The notes under the pieces were generated by a model that searched no databases, was not told the origin of the DNA, and saw only the letters and a list, made by a program, of their open reading frames with translations. This document shows positions 34,460 through 43,464 of a DNA stretch of 64,000 nt, in pieces. The stretch is from Candidatus Methylobacter oryzae (lineage in GTDB: Bacteria; Pseudomonadota; Gammaproteobacteria; Methylococcales; Methylomonadaceae). How positions within the stretch are numbered: position 1 is the first letter of the stretch; each line of letters begins with the position of its first letter. The stretch lies in NCBI RefSeq assembly GCF_003994235.2, contig NZ_RYFG02000109.1, positions 1-64,000 of the forward strand, given 5' to 3'. The position numbers and the translations under genes were made by a program.

Positions 34460-35060
34460 CGATCATTCCCCGCATGTAAAAAGCAATGACTTGCTCGATC
34501 AGACGATTTTTCTGTTCGGCAGACGGCCGTACGGCTTTCGTTAACAGGCAACGCAAATGCAGGTCGCCTTTCAGCATGCTGAAAAATACGTCGGCCGCGA
34601 ATACCGGATCGGCAATATTGCAGCGGCCCTCGGCATCCAGGCGGCGAAAGTAAGCTTCCAATTGCGCTAATACCGGTTGCGGCCCGCTCTGGTAAAACAA
34701 CCGGCCCAGTTCCGGAAAATCCGGGCTTTCGGCAATGATTAGCCGGTAAATCGCCAATGAGTCTTCCGCATAGATCAAATCCACTGCGGAAGTCGCGATT
34801 TGGGTCAGGTTGCTGGCGACGTCATCCGAGTCAATCGTTGCATGGTTCATGGTTTGCAGCAACAACGTGCAGCGCTCGGCAATGACCGCCGCAAGCAGCG
34901 CGCTTTTGCTGTCGAAATGGTTGTACAGCGTCGCTTTGGAAACCGGTGCGGACTGGGCGATTTTTTCCATGCTGGTATTGCGGTAGCCGTGCGCCAGGAA
35001 CATGCGGGTTGCGCCGTCTATAATGGCTTGGCGCTTGGGGTCGATAGGTTCTGAAATCAT
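34452..35060 (-). CDS. TetR-family transcriptional repressor of the efflux locus
   Basis: 202 aa with start at 35060 (MISEPIDPKRQAI); longer frames run into the repeat element at 35089-35250. N-terminal helix-turn-helix: ATRMFLAHGYRNTSMEKIAQSAPVSKATLYNHF, the standard TetR DNA-binding block. The C-terminal ligand domain resembles the AcrR/TetR_C-type group with PSAEQKNRLIEQVI near the end. Together with the divergently transcribed emrAB it is likely to repress, and be relieved by a pump substrate. A perfect palindrome before emrA is the probable operator. Confidence 0.92.
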   Translation of the reverse strand: MISEPIDPKRQAIIDGATRMFLAHGYRNTSMEKIAQSAPVSKATLYNHFDSKSALLAAVIAERCTLLLQTMNHATIDSDDVASNLTQIATSAVDLIYAEDSLAIYRLIIAESPDFPELGRLFYQSGPQPVLAQLEAYFRRLDAEGRCNIADPVFAADVFFSMLKGDLHLRCLLTKAVRPSAEQKNRLIEQVIAFYMRGMIDA

Positions 35061-35088
35061 TTGTTTGTTGATGCGGATATTAAAAAAC

Positions 35089-35250
35089 TCACCACAAAGA
35101 CGCGAAGAGCACGAAGCTTTTAAGCATTTGCACCGGCTACATGATTGATCCGTCGCTTTCTGCTGCACATCAACAGACTTATGCCACGCTAGGCAAGAAT
35201 CTGACTTACGATGCTTTTCAATCTTCGTGCTCTTCGCGTCTTCGTGGTGA
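35089..35250. repeat. MITE-like element with CACGAAG-type inverted ends (element B)
   Basis: Left end TCACCACAAAGACGCGAAGA continuing GCACGAAG (35089-35116) pairs with its inverted copy at 35223-35250, 27 of 28 positions matching. The 106-bp interior has no open frame. It lies in the promoter region between tetR and emrA. Confidence 0.85.
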
Positions 35251-35290
35251 TCTATAACTTTTTGCCTAAAATGAATTGATGAGTTAGACT

Positions 35291-35309
35291 AAACTAAACC
35301 GTTTAGTTT
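35291..35309. promoter_or_regulatory. palindromic operator candidate for the TetR repressor
   Basis: AAACTAAAC-C-GTTTAGTTT: perfect 9-bp half sites around one central base, 14 bp before the emrA start codon and between divergent tetR and emrA genes. TetR-family operators are typically such palindromes. Confidence 0.75.
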
Positions 35310-35323
35310 ATCAAGGTCATTTC

Positions 35324-36340
35324 ATGCCCCGCTTTAGTCCCATTTTATTGATTCTTTTGATTGGTATTCCTTTGCTCTCAGCTATCGGTTATTGGCTATT
35401 GGAACGCCAGCATTACGAAACCACCGACAATGCTTACCTGCGCAGCAACATCGTCCTGATCAGTCCGAAAGTCGAAGGTTATGTAACAAAAATAGCCATC
35501 AGCGATAACCAGGCCGTCAAACAAAACGATGTGCTGGTGACGATAGACGACCGCGATTACCAGGCCAAAGTGATCCAGGCCCAGGCCGACGTCAATGAGG
35601 AGCTAGCCCATATCGAACGGCTGCGGGCAATGAAAACTTCGCAACGAGCCCATATCGAGACGGCCGGGGCAAATATCGCGGCCGTGCAAGCCCGGCGCGA
35701 ACAAATCCAGAAAGATTTACAGCGTTTTAATAATTTGATCGATCGCGGTTCGGCGGCGCGGCAGGCACTGGATAAAATCCAGGCCGAGTCCAAGCAGGCG
35801 CAGGCCGAGTTGAGAGGTTCACAGGCGTCAGCCAGCGCCGAACACAACCAGTTGGCAGCGCTCGATAGTGAAATTACCGAAACCGAAGCGCGCCTGCAAA
35901 ATGCCCAGGCAGCGTTGGAGCTGGCGAAAATCGACCTGGAGCATACCCAAATCAAGGCGCCGGTCGACGGTATTATCGGCAATCGCGGCGTGCAACTGGG
36001 GCAATTGGTTCAACCCGGCGTCGCGCTGGCGTCCTTGGTGCAGGACAGCAAGATTTGGGTGGTCGCGAATTTCAAGGAAACCCAGTTGGAGCATATGCGT
36101 CCCGGACAACAGGTCACGATTGAAGTGGACGCCTATCCCGAGCTTAAGCTGACCGGTACGGTGGACAGTTTCTCTCCGGCCAGCGGTTCTGAGTTCAGCC
36201 TCCTGCCGGAGGAAAACGCAACCGGCAATTTCACCAAAATCGTGCGCCGGGTGCCGGTCAAAATCGTTTTCGATACGGGGGCGGATACCAAACTGCTGAA
36301 ACCGGGACTGTCGGTCACTGCCAGAGTCCATGTGCAGTGA
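35324..36340 (+). CDS. emrA: HlyD/EmrA-family membrane fusion protein
   Basis: 338 aa. One N-terminal membrane anchor (ILLILLIGIPLLSAIGYWLL, residues 7-26), then the biotinyl-lipoyl half motif (DNAYLRSNIVLISPKVEGYVTKI), a long alpha-hairpin with coiled-coil composition (about 85-190), and the second lipoyl half with KAPVDGIIGNRGVQLGQLVQPG. It bridges the inner-membrane pump EmrB to TolC. Located directly behind the palindromic operator; emrB follows after a 235-bp gap containing a repeat element. Confidence 0.94.
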   Translation: MPRFSPILLILLIGIPLLSAIGYWLLERQHYETTDNAYLRSNIVLISPKVEGYVTKIAISDNQAVKQNDVLVTIDDRDYQAKVIQAQADVNEELAHIERLRAMKTSQRAHIETAGANIAAVQARREQIQKDLQRFNNLIDRGSAARQALDKIQAESKQAQAELRGSQASASAEHNQLAALDSEITETEARLQNAQAALELAKIDLEHTQIKAPVDGIIGNRGVQLGQLVQPGVALASLVQDSKIWVVANFKETQLEHMRPGQQVTIEVDAYPELKLTGTVDSFSPASGSEFSLLPEENATGNFTKIVRRVPVKIVFDTGADTKLLKPGLSVTARVHVQ

Positions 36341-36357
36341 ACTTAAAAACAGCCGTT

Positions 36358-36553
36358 ATCCACGAAAAGACACGAAAGACACTAAACAAGACGCCGTGTT
36401 GCGTCGATTTTAGTGGCTAACTGTATGGTGCGGTGTGCAAAGCCGCACTTGAACGGTTTGGCGGAAAAGGCCTGCTTTGTATTCCGTGAACTTCGCCTTT
36501 GGAATTTGATAACGCATTGAAAATTTCGTGCTTTTCGTGTCTTTCGTGGACGA
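36358..36553. repeat. MITE-like element between emrA and emrB (element C)
   Basis: Left end TCCACGAAAAGACACGAAAG continuing ACAC is mirrored near 36525-36553 by TTTCGTGCTTTTCGTGTCTT and TCGTGGACG. The arms match imperfectly because the CACGAAA words are permuted. About 196 bp, inserted between two genes that are normally adjacent. Confidence 0.8.
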
Positions 36554-36574
36554 AATGATTTTCTAGGATAATAG

Positions 36575-38134
36575 ATGACTGAACAACAAACGGAAAAAAC
36601 GCTGACGACGGGCCAGTGGGTCGGCTTTTTTAGTATGGCAATCGGCGTGTTCATGGCGGTGCTGGACATCCAGATCGTTGCCAGTTCGTTGCAAAAAATC
36701 CAGGCCGGGTTGTCCGCTACGCAAGATGAAATTGCCTGGGTGCAAACGTCTTACCTGATTGCCGAAGTCATCATTATTCCGTTGTCCGGCTGGCTGGGCA
36801 GGCTCCTTTCAACACGCTATTTATATGTAATATCGGCAGGCGGGTTCACTTTGACCAGCCTGCTTTGCGCATTCGCCTGGAACTTGCCGTCGATGATCGT
36901 ATTCCGCTGTTTGCAGGGGTTTATCGGCGGCGCGATGATTCCGATGACGTTTACTGTGATCTTTATTATGTTCCCGCCGCGCTTGCAGCCGGTGATGAGC
37001 ATCGTGCTCGGCTTGATTGTGACAATAGCCCCGACCGCGGGGCCTGTACTGGGCGGCTACTTGTCCGAAACCTATAATTGGGAATTGTTGTTTCTGATCA
37101 ACATCATTCCCGGCATTTTGGTCTGCGTGCTGGTCTGGCGATTTGTCGATATCGACCAGCCCGACTGGTCGCTGTTGAAGCAAATCGATTTTACCGGCAT
37201 CGCCTTGATTGCTATTTTCTTGGGTTCGATGCAGTTCGTACTCGAGGAAGGCGCACGCGAGCAATGGCTTGAAGACGATCGGATCGTCGCGCTGACGATT
37301 GTCGCCATCGTCAGCGGCATCTCGATGTTTGTTTGGGAATTAAAAACCAAGCACCCGATTATCGATCTCTACGCATTCCGCAATGTCAATTTTGCGGTGG
37401 GATGTGGCTACAGCTTTGTGCTGGGCATCGGGCTTTATACGATTATTTATTTAACGCCGGTTTATCTTGCCGGCGTTAAAGGACTTAATAGCCTGCAAAT
37501 CGGCTATTACCTGATGGTGGTCGGCCTGTTTCAATTGCTGTCGGCGTTTATCGCCGGGCCTTTGGAGAAAAAAATAGATTTGCGTTGGATGCTGTGCCTG
37601 GGGCTCAGCTTGTTCGCCCTGGGCTCGTGGCTGAACGGCAATTTGACTGCCGAATCCGGCTATTGGGAATTCTTCTGGCCGCAAGCTATCCGCGGCAGCG
37701 CATTGATGCTGTGCTTCTTGCCTATCAATACGTTATCTTTAGGATTGTTGCCGGTCGAAGAAGTCAAAAACGCCAGCGGACTTTATAACTTGATGCGCAA
37801 TTTGGGGGGCGCGATCGGCCTTGCGGTTGCCAATACGCAAATGATTTATTCAACCAAAGCCCATTACGCGGCGCTACGCGAGTCGGTGACAGCGACCAGC
37901 TATCAAGCCCGGCTAACGTTGCAGGGCTTGACGGCCGCAATGCAGCAAAAGCATTTATCAAGCCCGGACCTGGCGGCATTAAAACAAGTCGCCGGATTGG
38001 CGATGCGGGAAGCCGAAGTGATGACCTTCAATATGTTGTTCCACACTATCGCCGTGATGTTTGTGGCTTCACTTGTTGTTGCGCCTTTTTTAAAGAAGGT
38101 GGATAAACAAAAGGCGGCTACAATTCACGAATGA
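36575..38134 (+). CDS. emrB: EmrB/QacA-family multidrug MFS exporter
   Basis: 519 aa, 14-helix DHA2-type drug:proton antiporter. It starts with helix 1 (GFFSMAIGVFMAVLDIQIVASSL, containing the DHA2 motif LDIQIVASS), followed by QTSYLIAEVIIIPLSGWL and motif A-like GWLGRLLSTRYLY, and motif C GPVLGGYLSETYNW. Completes the EmrA-EmrB-TolC tripartite pump with the genes on either side of the operator. No ribosome-binding site better than TAGGATAATAG is seen before ATG 36575. Confidence 0.95.
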   Translation: MTEQQTEKTLTTGQWVGFFSMAIGVFMAVLDIQIVASSLQKIQAGLSATQDEIAWVQTSYLIAEVIIIPLSGWLGRLLSTRYLYVISAGGFTLTSLLCAFAWNLPSMIVFRCLQGFIGGAMIPMTFTVIFIMFPPRLQPVMSIVLGLIVTIAPTAGPVLGGYLSETYNWELLFLINIIPGILVCVLVWRFVDIDQPDWSLLKQIDFTGIALIAIFLGSMQFVLEEGAREQWLEDDRIVALTIVAIVSGISMFVWELKTKHPIIDLYAFRNVNFAVGCGYSFVLGIGLYTIIYLTPVYLAGVKGLNSLQIGYYLMVVGLFQLLSAFIAGPLEKKIDLRWMLCLGLSLFALGSWLNGNLTAESGYWEFFWPQAIRGSALMLCFLPINTLSLGLLPVEEVKNASGLYNLMRNLGGAIGLAVANTQMIYSTKAHYAALRESVTATSYQARLTLQGLTAAMQQKHLSSPDLAALKQVAGLAMREAEVMTFNMLFHTIAVMFVASLVVAPFLKKVDKQKAATIHE

Positions 38135-38214
38135 CGTTATGCCGTTGAGGGTAATTTAAGCTTGCACGGCATTACCAGCAGGTACATTTGATGGTAGATT
38201 ATTTTCATTGCGGA

Positions 38215-38358
38215 ATGAATATGAACGCAATGAAAAACGTTTGCGGCGCGAACGCCTCCACGACTATCAAACGATCCGGTTTTGGCGTGGGTAAATATGC
38301 GCCGACCCTTGCCGATGACGTCAACGTCGTGCTTCAAGTTAAAGCAATCAAAGAATAA
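38215..38358 (+). pseudogene. C-terminal remnant of a YceI-family protein
   Basis: A 47-codon frame (first ATG 38215) reads ...STTIKRSGFGVGKYAPTL then ADDVNVVLQVKAIKE before its stop. This matches the end of YceI lipocalin-like periplasmic proteins, whose last strands carry the pattern TTIKRSDFGxGxYxPxVxDEVxIxIxxEAxK. The other 130 or so residues of a YceI protein, including the signal peptide, are absent upstream, where emrB ends. It is best read as a broken gene, although the remnant's frame is intact. Confidence 0.7.
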
Positions 38359-38396
38359 TCGGCTTTGTTCGTTAATACTGCCCAGAGGAAAATGCC

Positions 38397-39005
38397 ATGA
38401 AACTTTATTACAGCAAAGGGGCTTGTTCATTATCCCCTCATATCGCCGCTTGCGAAGCGGAACTGCCGCTTGAATTGGTTGAAGTGGATTTGCAAAGTAA
38501 GCGCACCAAAGCCGGAGAGGATTTCCGGCTGGTGAATCCCAATGGTTACGTGCCGGTGTTGGTCCTTGACGACGGCAATCGGTTAACGGAAGGACCGGCT
38601 ATTGTTCAGTATTTGGCCGATCGGGCGCCGGATAAAAAGTTAGCTCCGGCAGCTGGTACGTTCGAGCGTTATCAACTACAGCAATGGCTGAACTTTATTT
38701 CGACCGAGATTCACAAGGGAGGATTTGGGCTTTGGTTTAATCCCTCCATGCCTGAAGCCGCCAAACGGGTGGCGATTGCATCGTTGATTTCGCGCTTGGA
38801 AACTGTTTCGGATCATCTTTCGAGCCGGGCATTCTTGCTGGGCGAGCATTTTACGGTGGCCGATGGCTACTTGTTTGTAACCTTGCGTTGGGGCGTTTAT
38901 GTCAATGTCGACATAGGTCGTTGGCCTGTGCTCGCGAACTATGCCGCTAAAATCGGTGCGCGTCCCGCAGTGCAAAAAGCGTTGAGGGAAGAAGGACTGG
39001 TTTGA
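38397..39005 (+). CDS. glutathione S-transferase (beta class)
   Basis: 202 aa. N-terminal thioredoxin-like domain MKLYYSKGACSLSPHIA with Cys10, the beta-class catalytic cysteine; VNPNGYVPVLVLDDG with the cis-Pro; EGPAIVQYLAD that binds the glutathione gamma-glutamyl group. The helical C-terminal domain contains the conserved FTVADGYLFVTLRW. It conjugates glutathione to electrophiles in the cytoplasm. It follows the emrAB efflux genes, consistent with a detoxification neighbourhood but with separate transcription. Confidence 0.94.
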   Translation: MKLYYSKGACSLSPHIAACEAELPLELVEVDLQSKRTKAGEDFRLVNPNGYVPVLVLDDGNRLTEGPAIVQYLADRAPDKKLAPAAGTFERYQLQQWLNFISTEIHKGGFGLWFNPSMPEAAKRVAIASLISRLETVSDHLSSRAFLLGEHFTVADGYLFVTLRWGVYVNVDIGRWPVLANYAAKIGARPAVQKALREEGLV

Positions 39006-39134
39006 GTTTTGCCGGAGCCAATAACTAAATTTGAACGTTAAGAAAAGGCGGTTTTTTGGCATATCCGATTAGCCAAACAGGGTGAGTATCGTGTACCTTA
39101 TGAACTCCTAAGTTAAGTTGATGAGGCCGTAAAA

Positions 39135-39902
39135 TTGACGTTCAAGCAGAGTAAATCATGTTTGATCTTTGCCCACCGCGGCGGCAACAGGGAGGCGAAA
39201 GACGTCGCCGAAAATACTCGCGCCGCGTTTAATTATGCGCTTTCGCATGCGGTTGACGGCATTGAAACGGATGTGCAATTAAGTCTGGACGAAGTTCCTG
39301 TGCTTTGGCACGATGGGTTTTTGGATAAACTGGGGCATCCTGGAAAATGCATCGACGATTTTGATTTCGCGCAGCTTGAACAAATGGATTTTGCCGGGTA
39401 TTGCTCGCCCGAGGCGGAATCGGAAGGCGCTTTGAGCTTTAAGGAGTTTATCGACACTTATCAAGGACGTTGTGGCCTGGATATTGAGCTTAAAAGCCGC
39501 GATGGGGAATCGCAACAACGGTTGGAAAGCAAGATACGGAAAATGCTGGCTATCATCGGGCCGTCGGCCGCCGACGGCGTGTTTATTTCTTCGTTCAACC
39601 TGCCCGCTCTGGTGCTTATCCATCAATACGCACCGGATTTGCCGCTTTATTATCTTTTGACCGGTCGCCACACTCAGGCCGACATTGAACAGTTCCTTAA
39701 GGATTACAGCTTTCTTGCCGGTTTTTGCCTACCCATCGATATTCATAACGCGTCCATAGCAGAGCTTTTGCGAGAGCGGGGGAGAAGCGTCGGGGTTTAT
39801 ACCTGTAACAGTGAAAAGGACATTCAAAAGGCGCTGGATCTTAAAGTTGATATCCTGATTACCGATTACCCGCAGTTGGCATTGCGGATGCGGGATGCGT
39901 GA
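39135..39902 (+). CDS. glycerophosphodiester phosphodiesterase family protein
   Basis: 255 aa, starting at TTG 39135, the only start in frame after the upstream stop at 39114. GDPD TIM-barrel motifs: FAHRGGNREA (first catalytic His and Arg), AENTRAAFNYAL, DGIETDVQLSLDEVPVLWHD (metal Glu/Asp and second His), and DIELKSRDG. It hydrolyses glycerophosphodiesters to glycerol-3-phosphate and an alcohol; no signal peptide is visible, so it is probably cytoplasmic, like UgpQ. It ends near WPQLALRMRDA-type residues typical of the family (TDYPQLAL). Confidence 0.9.
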   Translation: MTFKQSKSCLIFAHRGGNREAKDVAENTRAAFNYALSHAVDGIETDVQLSLDEVPVLWHDGFLDKLGHPGKCIDDFDFAQLEQMDFAGYCSPEAESEGALSFKEFIDTYQGRCGLDIELKSRDGESQQRLESKIRKMLAIIGPSAADGVFISSFNLPALVLIHQYAPDLPLYYLLTGRHTQADIEQFLKDYSFLAGFCLPIDIHNASIAELLRERGRSVGVYTCNSEKDIQKALDLKVDILITDYPQLALRMRDA

Positions 39903-40290
39903 ATGCATAGCTTGCGGATTGGCATTTTGATGTGTTAGTTCGCAACGGCATTTATGGCGAATGGCCTGCGTACGGTATGCTTCCCGTAAATTAAAGAAAC
40001 AAGCGTTAGTAAAATATGAACTTCGGATAATCCGATTCAATATTTTTTATCCTTATTTCTGTAAGGATATAAGTCCTATTTTTTTCAAATCAGTAAATCC
40101 CATTCTTCCGTTACGCAAGAAATTTGTATATTAAATCCCGTCTGCGATAATGTTTTCCTAACTTGCATTATTTGTGGGCAGGTTGTTTTTCTTTTTGTCC
40201 ATCCGGGTCAGTAATTTCATATGTTTTAATGAAATTTGTAATTGACTTCAGGGTGTTTAACTATATTAGCAATGTATTAAGGAAAGTTTA
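39903..40290. other. A+T-rich promoter region before the carbamoyltransferase gene
   Basis: 388 bp without a gene. From about 40000 the composition turns markedly A+T-rich and stays so into the next genes. The start of the accessory stretch appears to be here. No insertion-sequence ends, direct repeats or tRNA fragments are visible. Confidence 0.4.
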
Positions 40291-42327
40291 ATGTTGGTTC
40301 TCGGCTTAAGTGGTGGTTGTGATTCGGTATTTGATCGGAATTTTAAATTGTTTGAAGACGCTCATCACGATACTGCGGCGGTGTTAATGGAAGATGGCAA
40401 AGTCGTTGCCGGAATAGAAGAAGAGAGATTAATCCGCATTAAACATACCGGTAAGATATGGAGATTTGCAGTGTTGTTTTGTTTGCAACAAGCAAACAAA
40501 ACATTGGAAGATATCGATTATATTGCAATCTATTCTAATGAAGATATTTTAAATAAAGTATTAAAAAAATATCAGATATGTAATCCCTTGCTTGCTGAAA
40601 TTGGAGATGCGCGAAAGCTTTACCGTTATCTGTTTCAGAGTGAGTTTGGTTTTTGCTTAAGAGATGAACAGCTTGTATTTGTAGATCACCATATTAGTCA
40701 TGCCGCCACCGCTTATTATATGTCGGGTTTTAATGACAGTTTGATACTGACTATCGACGCGCTTGGCGATACTTTATCGACCAATGTGATCGATGCGCGC
40801 AACAAGCGTTTCGATAATCTGCTGAGCAAGTCGGAATCCGATTCTATAGGTATCTTATATTTAGATGTAATACGTTTTCTTGGCTATCGTATTTTTGATG
40901 AATATAAAGTTATGGGATTGGCGCCTTATGGTTGTAGTGAGACTTATAAAGAACAATTGCGGCGCTTATATACTTTATTGCCGAACGGCGATTATACGTT
41001 GCATCGAGAACGCGTAATTGAATTGTTTAGCATAACCAATCCTCGGAAAAAGGATGCGCCGTTTACCCAAGTTCATACGGATATTGCGGCAGCATTGCAA
41101 GAAGCGATAGAAGAGATCGTTTTTCATATTCTTAGCCATTTTCAGCAAGTGACCGGCCACACGCGTCTGGTGATCAGCGGCGGTGTCGGGCAAAGCAGCA
41201 GCATGAACGGAAAAATCCTTCGCTCAGGTTTATTTAAAGATGTTTTTGTGCCTTCTTTCGCCGGTGATTCGGGCTGTGCTTATGGAGCAGCAGCTTACGC
41301 GGCCCACCAAATGCAACCGGAATTACCGTTTGCCCGAGCAAGTCACGCCTATTGGGGAACCCAGATTCATGACGATGAAATCGGTGAAACTCTCGATGCA
41401 TGGCGTCCGTTCTTGCATATTGAAAAAATGGACAACCGGTCGGAGCAGGTATCCGACTTGATGATTGATGGAGCGGTAATCGGTTGGGTGCAAGGACGCT
41501 CCGAATTCGGGCCCAGGTCTTTGGGTAATCGTAGTATTTTGGCCGATCCGCGCGTTGCCACGCATAAGGAAACGATCAACGCTATGATCAAAATGCGTGA
41601 AAGTTACCGCCCGTTTGCGCCGTCTGTCCTGGAAGAACGCGTCCTGGATTTCTTTGAAGTACCGGGAGAAAATGCCGAATTTCCGTTTATGTCGTTCGTG
41701 TTGAATGTCAAGCCGGAATGGCGCGAGCAATTACCCGCTATCACGCATATAGACGGCAGCGCCCGGTTGCAAACTGTAAGCCGGACCAGCAACCCGCGCT
41801 ATTGGGAGTTAATCGACGCATTTGGCCGTAAAACCGGCATTCCGGTTTTATTGAATACTTCATTTAATAATCATGCCGAGCCTATTGTCGACAGTATAAA
41901 TGACGCGGTAGTGTGTTATTTGACATCCGGCCTGGACTATCTGGTTGTAGGCGATTATTTAGCCCGTAAAAAAGATTGGCAGCCTAGCGATATGAGCGGC
42001 TTAATCGTTAGCTTGCCAAAAGCGGCACTCTTATTAAGAGAAGATTACTACGTCAATCATAGTGAACGCGGCTTCACTTACTCATTAGCTTGGAATTACG
42101 ATACTGCGCGCGACCATGACTACGACCCTACACGGCGGCCTCATGCATTGTCGGAACCATGGTACAAGATTTTGCAAGCGGCTGACGGAAAGCAATCTGT
42201 AAGACAACTTATGTTTATATTAGGTTTCTCAAACGAACAGCAAGCACAGGTTTTAGAGGAGTTGCCGGGATTATGGTCGGATCGATTGGTGGTGTTGAGG
42301 CCCGGTTCCGGCAATGATAATTTTTAG
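40291..42327 (+). CDS. NodU/TobZ-family carbamoyltransferase with C-terminal extension
   Basis: 678 aa. The N-terminal Kae1-like domain carries HHDTAAVLMEDGKVVAGIEEER and the metal-binding VDHHISHAATAYYMSGF; the C-terminal carbamoyltransferase domain carries GWVQGRSEFGPRSLGNRSILADPR, the family signature, and VLLNTSFNNHAEPIVDS. Such enzymes transfer carbamoyl from carbamoyl phosphate to a sugar, antibiotic or nodulation-factor hydroxyl via a carbamoyl-adenylate. The last 120 or so residues (after the LVVGDYLARK segment) form an extra domain, with AADGKQSVRQLMFIL giving it a winged-helix/PqqD-like look. No glycosyltransferase or synthase is adjacent, so the acceptor is unknown. Confidence 0.9.
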   Translation: MLVLGLSGGCDSVFDRNFKLFEDAHHDTAAVLMEDGKVVAGIEEERLIRIKHTGKIWRFAVLFCLQQANKTLEDIDYIAIYSNEDILNKVLKKYQICNPLLAEIGDARKLYRYLFQSEFGFCLRDEQLVFVDHHISHAATAYYMSGFNDSLILTIDALGDTLSTNVIDARNKRFDNLLSKSESDSIGILYLDVIRFLGYRIFDEYKVMGLAPYGCSETYKEQLRRLYTLLPNGDYTLHRERVIELFSITNPRKKDAPFTQVHTDIAAALQEAIEEIVFHILSHFQQVTGHTRLVISGGVGQSSSMNGKILRSGLFKDVFVPSFAGDSGCAYGAAAYAAHQMQPELPFARASHAYWGTQIHDDEIGETLDAWRPFLHIEKMDNRSEQVSDLMIDGAVIGWVQGRSEFGPRSLGNRSILADPRVATHKETINAMIKMRESYRPFAPSVLEERVLDFFEVPGENAEFPFMSFVLNVKPEWREQLPAITHIDGSARLQTVSRTSNPRYWELIDAFGRKTGIPVLLNTSFNNHAEPIVDSINDAVVCYLTSGLDYLVVGDYLARKKDWQPSDMSGLIVSLPKAALLLREDYYVNHSERGFTYSLAWNYDTARDHDYDPTRRPHALSEPWYKILQAADGKQSVRQLMFILGFSNEQQAQVLEELPGLWSDRLVVLRPGSGNDNF

Positions 42328-42629
42328 TTCATGGTTTGGTGGTTAGCCGTTACAACAAGCATGTATCAGTATTAACAGTTGTTTTTATAGGAGAATGACT
42401 AAAAATAGCAGCAAATGTTCAGCGGGGAATAGAGATTTTATCTTTGTCTTTGGGCAGGGTTTGTAACATCCAAATGTGTCTATAAGTATTCATACGTATT
42501 TTTTCGATGCTTTATTTTTCTTTAACGGCTATCATTCCAATTCCCTACAATCCCAAAGAATATTAAATGATCACGCCACAACTTTCTTTTTTGGTATTTA
42601 GAGTGTTGTTTTAACAAAAGATACTGGAA
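42328..42629. other. intergenic region upstream of the binding-protein/receptor operon
   Basis: 302 bp, A+T-rich. It must hold the promoter for the three genes that follow. No hairpin, riboswitch or Fur-box-like palindrome is convincing by eye. Confidence 0.35.
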
Positions 42630-43418
42630 ATGAAACGCATCTTATCTGTTCTTTTTATCTTTTCTGTTTTTGTTACGGGAGCTTACCGGTCCGCGTATGC
42701 GGATGAAGGCCCGTTTATCTATTTTTACAATCCGGAAACGAACATCAATAATTTTGCGTCATTAAAAAGAGGCTTTGATGTTTATTTAGTGGATCATGGC
42801 GGTTATCTTTTTCAACCTTTTGATATAAAAGAGACTTTTGAATCCGCGATTCAAGGGAAAAAAGGCGATGTTTATTTATTATCCAATTGGCATTTAAAAG
42901 CGTTACAGCAAAAAAATATACCTCTGAAAATTGCGTTGGTCGGAACCTCAAAAGGCAACACGATGCAAAGGAAAGTGTTAAGTGCGAAAAAAGACATTAC
43001 TGATGTCTCCATGCTTAAAAATACCGTAGTCGCAGGTGCGGGAAGTGAAGAGTACATCCAAAGCGTATTGAAGCAAATACTCGGCAAAGACCAAGAAGCA
43101 TTGCTTAAAGACATCAAAATCCTGATCGTGCCCAAAGATATCGATGCCATTATGGCTGTGGGATTTGGAATGGCGACTGCCGCCATCTCGGCAGAAAGCA
43201 GTTTGGAAAAATTGGCGATGATTAACCCTAATCAACACCGGGAGTTACATAGTTTAGGGGTTAGCGAAAAAGATTATTTTCTAATCGCCGCGACACTGAA
43301 GAAACCGGACCAGAAAGAAGAACAATTGCTTGAGGTGTTACGCAAAATGCCGGATGCCGATGCCGGTGAAGAAAACTTAAGGATGTTAGGTATAGACGGT
43401 TGGAGGGCGTTGCAATGA
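42630..43418 (+). CDS. periplasmic binding protein (PhnD/type 2-like)
   Basis: 262 aa with a signal peptide (residues 1-24, ending AYA-DEGP). The order of segments (IYFYNPETNINNFASLKRGFDVYL, DVYLLSNWHLKAL, LVGTSKGNTM, MLKNTVVAGAGSEEYIQSVL) resembles PhnD-like or SsuA-type binding proteins, where a two-lobed domain binds an oxyanion or small organic ligand. First gene of a set with another binding protein and a TonB-dependent receptor. No permease or ATPase is encoded nearby, so it either hands its ligand to a distant transporter or acts as a sensor. Family assignment is moderate. Confidence 0.62.
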   Translation: MKRILSVLFIFSVFVTGAYRSAYADEGPFIYFYNPETNINNFASLKRGFDVYLVDHGGYLFQPFDIKETFESAIQGKKGDVYLLSNWHLKALQQKNIPLKIALVGTSKGNTMQRKVLSAKKDITDVSMLKNTVVAGAGSEEYIQSVLKQILGKDQEALLKDIKILIVPKDIDAIMAVGFGMATAAISAESSLEKLAMINPNQHRELHSLGVSEKDYFLIAATLKKPDQKEEQLLEVLRKMPDADAGEENLRMLGIDGWRALQ

Positions 43419-43464
43419 AGTGTGTCAATAATCGCCGTGTATCCGATAAAGACTGGAAGCAATT

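Noticed and set aside
38137-38430. 97-codon minus-strand frame opposite the YceI remnant
   Set aside because: The plus-strand frame matches YceI residues; the minus frame has no family pattern or ribosome-binding site.
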